This document shows, in pieces, positions 26,503 to 34,215 of a stretch of 64,000 nucleotides of DNA (position 1 is its first letter; every line of letters starts with the position of its first letter). The notes beneath the pieces are model-generated. The model ran no database searches and was not told the origin of the DNA. It worked only from the letters and a program-made list of their open reading frames with translations. Source of the DNA: Filimonas zeae (GTDB lineage: Bacteria; Bacteroidota; Bacteroidia; Chitinophagales; Chitinophagaceae); the NCBI RefSeq assembly GCF_014641615.1, contig NZ_BMIB01000003.1, positions 496,001 through 560,000 of the forward strand, written 5' to 3'. The position numbers were made by a program, and so were the translations under genes.

Positions 26503-26640
26503 GGCCGTTATTAGTTAATTGAACTTCTAATATAAGCAAATGCCTGTAATTTATGTTGGCCTTCGGAAACTGCCAGGATGCAGCTACTTAAAGAAAAAGA
26601 ACGTCGGTATTGCCTGGTGGCCCCGATGACTCTAATTATC

Positions 26641-26680
26641 AAGCCTTCAAATTTAACGACTTGAAGGCTTTTCAATTTTT
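26641..26680 (+). terminator. Orphan terminator-like hairpin
   Basis: AAGCCTTCAA (26641-26650) and TTGAAGGCTT (26661-26670) form a perfect 10-bp stem followed by TTCAATTTTT. No plus-strand gene ends upstream, so the gene it served is probably lost or lies elsewhere in the ancestral locus. Confidence 0.65.
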
Positions 26681-26813
26681 GTGGCAGTGATCAGGTTACA
26701 ACTTTCGACCCTTTTTGCAAAGGATTTGTTGAAAATAGGCCAGCTGCGTTCGGGTTATACCACATATTTCCTGCGCTTCACCCCTTAAACTACATAGCAC
26801 CAAATGGGCTTTA

Positions 26814-26821
26814 TACTTTTG
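26814..26821 (+). promoter_or_regulatory. -7 element of the kinase operon
   Basis: TACTTTTG fits TAnnTTTG and overlaps a GTG codon at 26821 that would otherwise be a start. It therefore favours translation from the ATG at 26839, 18 bp further down. Confidence 0.5.
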
Positions 26822-26838
26822 TGAAAAAAGGAAGATAC

Positions 26839-27846
26839 ATGAATGCTAAGGTTAAATTATTTCTGGAAGGGTGGCTTATCCATTTAGGGTTACTACTTAC
26901 GGTGCTGCTCTTCTTCAACTTCCTGCACAGGCACGACCAAACTGAACCGATATCGCATTATTTTGCAAGGCATTTGATTAACAAGGATGTCATAATAGCC
27001 GCCGAACTTACCCTGCTTGCCGAGATTTGCTACCAGTATCTCTTTAAAAAGCATAATCTCTTTTGGTTTATCTCAGGCTGCCTGTTGTCTGCCGCATTTA
27101 TGGTTATTGCATACCTATGGCTGCGCGATAAAATTGATCCTGTTGTAAAGTTAAATACGATAGCCCCCGTGGTATTCACGGCTGGATATATTTTCGTTTA
27201 CGCGCTGATACGTAACTACTTTTACGCCTGCTCAATAAAAAAAGATATCCAGCTAAGCCAATCCAGGCACGAATTGGATGCCCTGAAGGCACAATTAAAC
27301 CCACACTTCCTGTTCAATTGCCTTAATTATCTTTACGGAACGGCACTCAGGGAGAAGGCCGGGCAAACTGCCGAAGGGATAGACGAACTATCGGAAATGA
27401 TGCGCTATACCATAAGTGGCATACACCAAAACACTGTACCTCTGCAAAATGAAATTGATTTTATAGCACATTACCTCAAACTGCAACAAGCACGCCTGCC
27501 GCAAAAGGATAGCATTAAGGTTAACATTGTTTTGCCGCAACAAGTGCCTGCACTGCAAATTGCCCCACTGGTATTGGTACCCTTTATAGAAAATGCTTTT
27601 AAATATGGCATCAGCATGGATGAGCCTTGTTTTGTAGAAATTAAAATCAGTATTGATGACACTACACTTAATATGGCAGCCGGAAACAGTATTGTAGCCA
27701 AACCTATTGAAATTACCGGCAACAATACTGGTATTAAAAACACCCTGAAAAGGTTAAGCCTGCTCTATCCCGGCAAATATCATGTTAAACAAACCAGTAG
27801 CAGCACTCAATACCATACCACGTTTCAACTGCAACTCAACAATTAG
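26839..27846 (+). CDS. LytS-type sensor histidine kinase
   Basis: A 335-residue membrane kinase: about four hydrophobic helices in the first 130 residues, the His_kinase motif LNPHFLFNCLNYLYG, the N box VLVPFIENAFKYG and a G-box-like NNTGIKNTLKRL. It is the first gene of a three-gene operon with a TlpA-type thioredoxin (6-bp gap) and a LytTR regulator. The partner regulator is separated by the thioredoxin gene, an unusual order. Codon use is less GC-biased than in the other kinase of this window, which suggests a different origin. Confidence 0.88.
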   Translation: MNAKVKLFLEGWLIHLGLLLTVLLFFNFLHRHDQTEPISHYFARHLINKDVIIAAELTLLAEICYQYLFKKHNLFWFISGCLLSAAFMVIAYLWLRDKIDPVVKLNTIAPVVFTAGYIFVYALIRNYFYACSIKKDIQLSQSRHELDALKAQLNPHFLFNCLNYLYGTALREKAGQTAEGIDELSEMMRYTISGIHQNTVPLQNEIDFIAHYLKLQQARLPQKDSIKVNIVLPQQVPALQIAPLVLVPFIENAFKYGISMDEPCFVEIKISIDDTTLNMAAGNSIVAKPIEITGNNTGIKNTLKRLSLLYPGKYHVKQTSSSTQYHTTFQLQLNN

Positions 27847-27852
27847 TATATC

Positions 27853-29052
27853 ATGAAAAAGATAGCAACATTTCTGGCAGTTTTACTACTGCCCTGCCTG
27901 ACTATTGCCCAAATAAAAGAGAAGGGAGCTTTTGTTTTAAATGTACAAATCCAACAAGCTAACCCCAATGTTAAGCTATACCTGGCTTACCAGTTTGATG
28001 GTAAACGGATATTAGATTCGGCAGATAACAAAAACGGTACATATACTTTTGCAGGTACTGTAGAAAGGCCTTTACACGCTACGCTTGTTAGCGACCATAA
28101 TCAGTTGGGGATACAGCAATTGATGAAATCGTCGGCCAAAGGTGCCAGCATCGATGCTATGAAAATATACCTGCATCCGGATACTATCAATTTAAAAACT
28201 GAAAAGCTGGTACAAAACGGCGTATTCCCGGGTTCGGGTATGAACAACGATAATGAAAGTTTAAAAGGACTATTGAAAGCTATCGATGATGAACGCAAGG
28301 CCATCAGCCAGCAACTACGCTCGCGTGGTTTTATAATCAGCACTAACGATAACACTTCGCGTTTGCCTATATCTGAAGCTGATTCGATACAGATACGTGC
28401 ACTTGTTACGCGGTTAGACAGTTTAGGTGCCGCAACCAGGCCTGTTTATAAAAAGTTTATTACCGATAACCCCAACAGCTATATTGCCCTGCAATCCCTG
28501 ATAATGTATGCAGGTTCCTTTCCCGATGTTTTTGTGATTGAGCCTATGTTTAACCGACTCTCAGCAGAGGTTAGAAATACTTCGGCGGGCAGGGAATTTG
28601 CCAGATTTTTAACCGACCGGGAAAACATATTACCCGGCACAAAAGCGCCCGGTTTTACCCAGAGCGATACCGAAGGCAAGCCGGTTAGCTTATCTTCGTT
28701 TAACGGTAAATATGTTTTGATAGATTTCTGGGCATCGTGGTGTGCACCCTGCCGCGCCGCCAATCCGGAACTTGTGCGGCTTTATAATGATTTTAAAGAC
28801 AGGAATTTTACCATTCTTGGTGTTTCTTTGGATGAGCAGGCTGGAAAAAAATTATGGCTGAAAGCTATAAAAGACGATCAGTTAACCTGGACACAGGTAT
28901 CGGACCTGAAGCATTGGGATAACAGTGTAGTTAAGTTGTATAGCGTACGCGCCATTCCACAAAGCTTTTTGATTGATCCTGACGGCATCATCGTAGCCAG
29001 GGGCTTAAACCTCGCCGAATTGCGGGAGAAACTACAAGAAATATTGAAATGA
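27853..29052 (+). CDS. TlpA-type thiol-disulfide oxidoreductase with DUF4369-like domain
   Basis: A 399-residue exported redox protein. Signal peptide 1-19 (CLTIAQ); an N-terminal DUF4369-like beta-domain (about 25-120); a helical linker; a C-terminal AhpC/TSA-TlpA thioredoxin domain (about 262-399) with the active site W-C297-A-P-C300. It is expected to reduce or oxidise cysteines of envelope proteins. Its gene lies between a histidine kinase and its LytTR regulator, and its last 4 bp overlap the regulator start (ATGA), which suggests a redox-linked role in signalling. That link is inference. Confidence 0.88.
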   Translation: MKKIATFLAVLLLPCLTIAQIKEKGAFVLNVQIQQANPNVKLYLAYQFDGKRILDSADNKNGTYTFAGTVERPLHATLVSDHNQLGIQQLMKSSAKGASIDAMKIYLHPDTINLKTEKLVQNGVFPGSGMNNDNESLKGLLKAIDDERKAISQQLRSRGFIISTNDNTSRLPISEADSIQIRALVTRLDSLGAATRPVYKKFITDNPNSYIALQSLIMYAGSFPDVFVIEPMFNRLSAEVRNTSAGREFARFLTDRENILPGTKAPGFTQSDTEGKPVSLSSFNGKYVLIDFWASWCAPCRAANPELVRLYNDFKDRNFTILGVSLDEQAGKKLWLKAIKDDQLTWTQVSDLKHWDNSVVKLYSVRAIPQSFLIDPDGIIVARGLNLAELREKLQEILK

Positions 29053-29744
29053 TAAAGGCAATTGCCATTGATGACGAACCGGTAGCGCTGGATATCATCC
29101 GTAACCATGCGGAAAAGATACCATCTGTAAACCTGTGTGCTACATTTTTAAGTGCTTCGGAAGCGTTTAACTATATCAAAAGTAATCATGTAGATGTGGT
29201 ATTTGCAGATATTTCCATGCCGGGTCTTTCGGGACTGGAATTTGCCGAAATGGTAAAGCACCGGGTACAGGTAGTTTTCACCACCGCCTACCCCGAACAT
29301 GCTCTTAAAGGCTTTGAACTGGCAGCCACAGATTACCTGCTGAAGCCTATTAACTTCAGCAGGTTTTTACAGGCCACCCAGTTAGCCGAAAGCCGCATGC
29401 AGCCTCCCGCGGCTCCCGAAAACCTGTTTGTTAAAGATGGACATAGCTGGCTGGCTTTACCACTTGCCGACTTGCTTTACGCCCGCGGCGAAGACAATTA
29501 TGTAAGCCTTTATATAAATGATAAGCGTATATTAACCCGCACAACGCTGACCGTACTGCAAAGCAAACTGCCTGTGAGACAGTTTGTGCGTGTTCATAAA
29601 TCGTACATTATAGCATTGGCAAAAATTGAAAAAATAGAAAAGCATCAGGTAAGTATTAGCGATGCAAAAATTCCGTTGTCGATGTTATCTGCAGAGGAAT
29701 TGCTGCAACTATTGGGTACTACAGGTTATAATGTTCATATTTAG
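29049..29744 (+). CDS. LytTR-family response regulator
   Basis: A 231-residue regulator: receiver domain with Asp9/Glu10 and phospho-acceptor Asp54 in VVFADISMPG, Lys in LLKPINF, then a LytTR DNA-binding domain (about 125-225, with FVRVHKSYIIALAKIEKIE). Its ATG overlaps the stop of the thioredoxin gene (ATGA), so the kinase, thioredoxin and regulator are translated as one operon. Confidence 0.92.
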   Translation: MIKAIAIDDEPVALDIIRNHAEKIPSVNLCATFLSASEAFNYIKSNHVDVVFADISMPGLSGLEFAEMVKHRVQVVFTTAYPEHALKGFELAATDYLLKPINFSRFLQATQLAESRMQPPAAPENLFVKDGHSWLALPLADLLYARGEDNYVSLYINDKRILTRTTLTVLQSKLPVRQFVRVHKSYIIALAKIEKIEKHQVSISDAKIPLSMLSAEELLQLLGTTGYNVHI

Positions 29745-29858
29745 TATAAGTGACCCAAAAAACACCGAGTAACCAAAACATTCAGGCAGAAATTACGACA
29801 TTCATAACAAAAACAAACAGACTTCTAAACATAGCTGACAAACAAAAAAACTATAAAT

Positions 29859-30281
29859 ATGGCAATAAACATTTCAACAATAAAACTAAATGCTTCTCTT
29901 TACAAAGTTTGGGATGCCTTGACAAAACCAGAAAAGGTAAAACTTTGGCAATTTGGTAGCGACTTAATTACAACCTGGGAAGTTGGCAGTAGCATAGAAT
30001 TCGTAACAGAATGGGAGGGGCAGATTTTTAAACAATGGGGTAATGTTTTAGAAGTCAGGCCAAATGAGCTTATAAAATATAGTTTGTTTGCACCAAGGCC
30101 CGACCTTGAAGACAAGCCTGAAAATTATTTTATTATGAACTATGTTTTGACAGCAGAAAATGGTCAGACAAAACTTGACATTATACAAGAAGACAATAGA
30201 CCAGGCGCTGTTCAGGAAGAACCACAAGGCGAAGAAAACCCAATTTTACAATCATTCAAAAACATTGTTGAGTCGGCATAG
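29859..30281 (+). CDS. SRPBCC / AHSA1-like domain protein
   Basis: A 140-residue START-like fold protein: LNASLYKVWDALTKPEKVKLW opens the family's first helix-turn, and the chain ends with ILQSFKNIVESA, the typical last helix. It binds a hydrophobic ligand or acts as a co-chaperone-like domain; no specific role can be assigned. The gene is clearly more AT-rich than its upstream neighbours. It begins 114 bp after the LytTR gene and is followed by a long hairpin. Confidence 0.85.
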   Translation: MAINISTIKLNASLYKVWDALTKPEKVKLWQFGSDLITTWEVGSSIEFVTEWEGQIFKQWGNVLEVRPNELIKYSLFAPRPDLEDKPENYFIMNYVLTAENGQTKLDIIQEDNRPGAVQEEPQGEENPILQSFKNIVESA

Positions 30282-30330
30282 ACAAAACAATCAACCGCTA
30301 AATATTCAACCGCAGTAGTTATATTCAAAC

Positions 30331-30374
30331 ATAAAAACGCCTTCAGATCAAATGATTTGAAGGCGTTTTTATGT
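30331..30374. terminator. Long symmetric hairpin terminator
   Basis: Two 21-nt arms (30331-30351 and 30354-30374) are complementary except for one G/A position, separated by AA. The stem core is AACGCCTTCA/TGAAGGCGTT with A-run and T-run flanks, so it can terminate in both directions. It ends the SRPBCC transcript. Confidence 0.85.
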
Positions 30375-30499
30375 TTCTGCCGAGAGCAGTGTACAATTTA
30401 TGACACTTTTTGCCAAAGATTTACGTAAAATCGACAGTTTTGCGTCCTAATTAAATAGGAAAATGCCAGAAATAGTCTTAAATCCGAAATGTTCTGACT

Positions 30500-30521
30500 A
30501 AGGGGAATATAATTTCCCCTT
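30500..30521 (+). terminator. Hairpin behind a 12-codon micro-frame
   Basis: AAGGGGAA (30500-30507) and TTCCCCTT (30514-30521) form a perfect stem. It begins on the stop codon of a micro-frame (30463-30501). No strong T-run follows, so termination is uncertain. Confidence 0.35.
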
Positions 30522-30627
30522 TATGCTTATTAATACAGCTTACAAAAACTTTTTTCGTTAAAAGTAGCGTATAATAGCCGAAGTGAAATTGTTACCTACA
30601 ATAGTAATAAGCAATACTAAATAAAGA

Positions 30628-31515
30628 ATGAAACATCACTTTGGAGATTTTTTGGACAGGACAGCCGATTATTGGACAATAATTCCAAATAGAGAAAGGT
30701 TTGCATTTATTGCTGATTTTATGATTCCAAATAAAGACGAAGTAAAAATTCTTACAATAAGCAAACACCAGAACACAGCACATTGGCTACAAGTTTTTGA
30801 CTGTCCAAATCTTGAAGAACTGACACTTCACGATCCCAGTAAAGAACAAGTTCATGCAATTCGAAAATTGACAAATATAAAACGATTAAGAGTTTCCTTT
30901 TTTAGAGCAAGTGATATTGAGTTTATTGGAGACTTGGTTAATATAGAAGAATTAATACTTGAATATGTTTCAGGTTTTTCAGACTTGAAACCTTTGTCAG
31001 ATCTGACAAAGCTTAAATCATTACAGTTGGAAAATCTTCGTAGAGTTTCAAACTTTGATGGACTTAAAGGCCTTAAAAGTTTAAGGTATTTACAAATTGA
31101 TGGAACTCTTGATTGGAGTCAGCCGATTGAAAACTTTGATTTTTTAAAAGGTACTGAAAATCTGGAGGTTCTTGCGTTAGGATTCATCATCAACAAAACA
31201 GAATTTCCTGCTCTTTTACCAATACTTCAATTGAAAAGGTTGAAAAAAATTATTACGAGTTTATCTACTTTTTCAACAAAAGATTTTGCCTTTCTTGAAG
31301 TAGCCCAGGCAAACACATTTCTTTGCGATTTTAGTAATGCTAAACTTAAAAAATATTCAATCACAAGCAGCGGTTATGTTTATTTCCTTGGCAAAGGAAC
31401 AAGAAGCATTAGTCTACATGAAGAAAAGGCACAGGATAAAATAAGGCTATTTGAGAAAAAGTATGACGAATATAAAATTGAGGCTGAAAGAATAATTAAG
31501 AACTACTGTGGCTAA
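30628..31515 (+). CDS. Leucine-rich-repeat protein
   Basis: A 295-residue protein without signal peptide. From about residue 60 it carries successive leucine-rich repeats of the LxxLxLxxxxNLxxL type (for example NLEELTLHD, LVNIEELILEY, LTKLKSLQLEN, LKSLRYLQIDG, TENLEVLALGF), about seven units. It probably mediates protein-protein contact in the cytoplasm. The gene is AT-rich and uses codons unlike the flanking chromosome, indicating transfer. It ends just before an orphan coding fragment and a tRNA gene. Confidence 0.75.
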   Translation: MKHHFGDFLDRTADYWTIIPNRERFAFIADFMIPNKDEVKILTISKHQNTAHWLQVFDCPNLEELTLHDPSKEQVHAIRKLTNIKRLRVSFFRASDIEFIGDLVNIEELILEYVSGFSDLKPLSDLTKLKSLQLENLRRVSNFDGLKGLKSLRYLQIDGTLDWSQPIENFDFLKGTENLEVLALGFIINKTEFPALLPILQLKRLKKIITSLSTFSTKDFAFLEVAQANTFLCDFSNAKLKKYSITSSGYVYFLGKGTRSISLHEEKAQDKIRLFEKKYDEYKIEAERIIKNYCG

Positions 31516-31619
31516 CAAGGCATTTACACCCAGCGACCTACTTCTACGACGAGCTATTCCAGGGCAAGGTTACTGAGGTCGACTTGCCGTTCTTCGCCGA
31601 CCTGGGAAAACCGTCTTGA
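31516..31619 (+). pseudogene. Orphan C-terminal coding fragment
   Basis: Base composition rises sharply after the leucine-rich-repeat stop codon. The frame with cat at 31521 reads HLHPATYFYDELFQGK, then a further 16 residues ending FFADLGKPS before TGA at 31617-31619. It looks like the genuine end of a protein whose upstream part is gone, replaced by the AT-rich gene. No family is recognised. The fragment is too short for a firm call. Confidence 0.4.
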
Positions 31620-31660
31620 TCCTACAATTCTCCAGCTACAACAGACCGGTGACATAAAAC

Positions 31661-31687
31661 AAAAAAGCTCACATTTCTGTGAGCTTT
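31661..31687 (-). terminator. Terminator of tRNA-Ser
   Basis: AAAGCTCACA (31664-31673) and its complement (31678-31687) form a perfect 10-bp stem followed on the minus strand by TTTTTTG. It starts 4 bp after the tRNA 3' end. Confidence 0.85.
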
Positions 31688-31690
31688 AAG

Positions 31691-31775
31691 CGGAGAGAGA
31701 GGGATTCGAACCCCCGGACCTGTAACAGTCAACGGTTTTCAAGACCGCCGCATTCGACCGCTCTGCCATCTCTCC
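31691..31775 (-). tRNA. tRNA-Ser (anticodon UGA)
   Basis: On the minus strand the 85-nt sequence begins GGAGAGATGGCAGAGCGGTC and folds as a class II tRNA. The acceptor stem is GGAGAGA/TCTCTCC with discriminator G, the anticodon loop is CTTGAAA (anticodon TGA), there is a long variable arm, and the T arm contains GGTTCGAATCC. CCA is not encoded. The AT-rich segment and the orphan fragment on its 3' side fit a tRNA-associated integration region. Confidence 0.95.
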
Positions 31776-31808
31776 GGGCGCAAAATAAAGGTGTTGTAAC
31801 CGAATTTG

Positions 31809-33068
31809 CTAATTGTTGGTGAACTTTTTTTTATAAAGCGGTGTTAGTGCGGGTTGCAGACGCCTGGCGTCAGCGTTTTCAGGGTCTTCCCGAAGGGCGC
31901 GGGTGTTGGCGGCCTGTGCTTTTTCTGGCTGATGCAGCTGCTGCCAGCTACAGGCGAGTAAGTACCAGGTATGGGAGGAGTGGGGATAGCGGCTGGTTAT
32001 TTCCTGCGCAAGCCTAATGGCGGGTTCTGGTTGTTGAAGGTTATTTAGCATACTTATAGCGCTGTTCCAGTCGGTTAGGGTAAAGCTGCTTTCCGGGTAG
32101 GTAGCGGCAAAAAAGCTGTCTTTAGGGTAGAGGCAGTAAAAGGCAGGCAGGTTTTCCGTCCAACGGGGTTCAGCTTTAACAGCCGCTTTGATGGTGCGGA
32201 TTGCCTGTAGCGTATCGTTCAGCAGCAAATAAGCCTTTGTTATGCGGGAATAGATGCCATACCAGCCCTTTGTTTGTTTTTCTGCGGTTTGTAATAATGT
32301 TTTGCCCCTTTGTGGCTGCTGATGTTGCAAAGCGTAAAGGGCCTGGTTAAGCGTAATGCGTCCATAATGATATTGCAGCAGTCGCTCCAGATCGGTAAAT
32401 GGGGTGGCAGAGTGGTCCACCCTAAGGTCAATCTGATTATACCATTCGTTTCCGGAACCTTTTACCAGCAGGGCGGCGCTTTGTTTGCCGGTAATTTGTC
32501 CTCCGGCTGCCTCCCCGGCCATCAATGCAGTCAGCAGGCGGGTGGCCAGTGTGCCGCTGGTGTTTTCAAAAGTGGTAGCCATAGCTGTAAGTGTGCCCTG
32601 CGCCAGCTGATTGCCCATTACCACATAGTTCTTTCCTGCATGGTGCGTATTCACTCCTTTCCAGTAGCGTAACGAGGAGCCGGTAAAAGCGTATACGTTT
32701 CCGGCACTGTCTATACCAGCCACCTGCCGGTAGTCTGCCAGGGAATCCTTTTCTTTTGTGTAACGGATAGCCTGCTCAATGGAGCTGCCTTGTTGCAACA
32801 GGCGTAATCCGTTAATGCCGTAGGTGGGTTCTGTTTCTGCAATAACAGAGAACGCGCCGGTTCCGGCTTCGATATAACATGTTGAGTTACCAACGTACAC
32901 ATTATTGGTTGCCACGGCAATGCCCCATTCACGCGCAACGGGGTCAAAAGCAGTGATGCTGAACGTTGCGTTAATGTTGCGGTTCAACAAAAGACTGGGC
33001 AGGTTTTGCGCGAAACCTTTACTGGTTATAAGGAGAGCGAGAGCGGCAGGCAGAAACATTTTGCGCAT
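31809..33068 (-). CDS. Exported DUF1028 protein with TPR-like C-terminus
   Basis: A 419-residue exported protein. The signal peptide ends near residue 21 (SKGFAQ). Residues 33-225 follow the DUF1028 family, whose members adopt an Ntn-hydrolase-like fold: NATFSITAFDPVAREWGIAVAT, then VIAETEPTYGINGLRLLQQG. The C-terminal 150 residues are helical with TPR-like repeats (HTWYLLACSWQQLHQPEKAQ). The biochemical role of DUF1028 is not known. It is transcribed alone. Confidence 0.75.
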   Translation of the reverse strand: MRKMFLPAALALLITSKGFAQNLPSLLLNRNINATFSITAFDPVAREWGIAVATNNVYVGNSTCYIEAGTGAFSVIAETEPTYGINGLRLLQQGSSIEQAIRYTKEKDSLADYRQVAGIDSAGNVYAFTGSSLRYWKGVNTHHAGKNYVVMGNQLAQGTLTAMATTFENTSGTLATRLLTALMAGEAAGGQITGKQSAALLVKGSGNEWYNQIDLRVDHSATPFTDLERLLQYHYGRITLNQALYALQHQQPQRGKTLLQTAEKQTKGWYGIYSRITKAYLLLNDTLQAIRTIKAAVKAEPRWTENLPAFYCLYPKDSFFAATYPESSFTLTDWNSAISMLNNLQQPEPAIRLAQEITSRYPHSSHTWYLLACSWQQLHQPEKAQAANTRALREDPENADARRLQPALTPLYKKKFTNN

Positions 33069-33289
33069 GAAAAATCAGCTTTGGTGCACAGTGATACGTG
33101 ATGGAACGGAAAAAGTTACGCTTTGAGATGAAATTCTGTTAATAATGTTCGCTTTTGTGTACTGATGTCCGTATGTCCGGCAACGAAATGCTCCTTTCTG
33201 TTCACTAACCAAGCATCTTCCGGCGCTTTTCCCCAGCCTGTGCGGGTGTGAAAAATCACGGAATGTGTACGGCAAAGGGCGTTCTTCCG

Positions 33290-34060
33290 CTATAGATCGG
33301 GGAGAGGTATTCTTTGGGTTTTTAGCAAAGACCGGTAATTTCTAGCCCAGAATGCACTGTCGTTAAAGTAGAATTCGTTGGCCTGACGGTGGTTGAATGG
33401 AATATTCCTTATTTTGACTACGGTATCCAGGTTACCCCGTACGCATTTATACAGTTCCACTTTGCCCAGGGTAGTCAGGTCGCCCGGCACGGGTGAAAAT
33501 CTAAGTATGTAGTAATACCAGGGCTGGTATCCGTGATATGTATATATGGCTGAATAGCCATCATTATGTCTGGCGTATAGATGTCCCCTGTACAGCTTTT
33601 TGCTGCTATCCAGCAGTTGTTGGTTTTGAAAAAAGGGCGCGATGACTGAATCAGAATATCTTTCCTTTTCAGGGTGGAATAAGTACACATAGTCAGTCCA
33701 CGATCTGTAATGCAGACGGAAATCTGTAAAGCCGTCTCCGTTTACATCCGTGTTGTGGTCGTAAGTATAACTATTGCCCACCTGTTCCACCAGAAACTGT
33801 AATTGCCATGTGCCGTTAGCTGATCGTTTTTCCACTGTTGCGCTAAAGGTTGCTGTGTCAAAAGTCAGCCGGAAACGATGTGCGTTTTCTGAAAATGTAT
33901 CTATATATGATTGGCGCGTTTCGAATTGTTCCATACCAGGCTTAAAGTAGGGTAAAACAGCAGCAGGCGTATCGTTTTTGACAGGTGCTGGCGGATGTGT
34001 TGAATTTTGGCAGGCGATGGGCAGTACGCACAAAAAAATGAAGGAAAGCAGCGGTTTCAT
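33290..34060 (-). CDS. Lipoprotein of unknown function
   Basis: A 256-residue protein with lipobox LPIAC (lipidated Cys17), a Pro-rich linker and a beta-rich domain containing DVNGDGFTDF, a calcium-loop-like or FG-GAP-like segment (about residues 100-110). No enzyme motif is visible. Likely exposed on an envelope membrane. It is separated from the DUF1028 gene by 221 bp in which no gene is seen. Confidence 0.7.
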   Translation of the reverse strand: MKPLLSFIFLCVLPIACQNSTHPPAPVKNDTPAAVLPYFKPGMEQFETRQSYIDTFSENAHRFRLTFDTATFSATVEKRSANGTWQLQFLVEQVGNSYTYDHNTDVNGDGFTDFRLHYRSWTDYVYLFHPEKERYSDSVIAPFFQNQQLLDSSKKLYRGHLYARHNDGYSAIYTYHGYQPWYYYILRFSPVPGDLTTLGKVELYKCVRGNLDTVVKIRNIPFNHRQANEFYFNDSAFWARNYRSLLKTQRIPLPDL

Positions 34061-34188
34061 AACAGTTCAGGTTGTAAAAATGTGTGGAGTGCTATAGTTG
34101 CTGACAAGTTATTAAAAAGCGGGCAATGCGGCATTTTAAACAAAGCAAATATGGAATTCTTAACAAAATCACCTCTCCTGGCTGGGGC

Positions 34189-34196
34189 TAGCTTTG
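34189..34196 (+). promoter_or_regulatory. -7 element of the SDR gene
   Basis: TAGCTTTG is a full TAnnTTTG match ending 19 bp before the ATG at 34216. It lies within a 17-codon frame starting at 34150 that is therefore not a gene. Confidence 0.5.
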
Positions 34197-34215
34197 TTGC
34201 ATAATAATATATGTT

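Larger units (their letters stand above)
26503..26838. other. Intergenic boundary, 336 bp, with orphan hairpin and conserved element
   Basis: No gene is seen. A perfect hairpin (26641-26670) stands 170 bp upstream of the next gene with no plus-strand gene before it, and an element at 26695-26727 recurs in altered form at 30392-30423 behind a related hairpin. The stretch marks the left side of what looks like an accessory segment. Confidence 0.5.
26695..30423 (+). repeat. Diverged element repeated at both sides of the kinase segment
   Basis: The sequence at 26695-26727 (starting GTTACAACTTTCGACC, with CTTTTTGCAAAGGATTT) matches 30392-30423 (GTACAATTTATGACAC, with TTTTTGCCAAAGATTT) at roughly three quarters of positions. 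Each copy lies 20-30 bp after a hairpin of the form CCTTCA...TGAAGG. Coordinates given span both copies. Function unknown; it could be a promoter-proximal element or part of a repeated boundary unit. Confidence 0.4.
30282..30627. other. Intergenic boundary, 346 bp
   Basis: This stretch holds the long inverted repeat at 30331-30374, the second copy of the shared element (30392-30423), a 12-codon micro-frame at 30463-30501 and a second hairpin (30500-30521). No ordinary gene is seen. Confidence 0.5.

Noticed and set aside
34150..34203. 17-codon frame before the SDR gene
   Set aside because: It contains the -7 promoter element of the SDR gene and has no conservation evidence.
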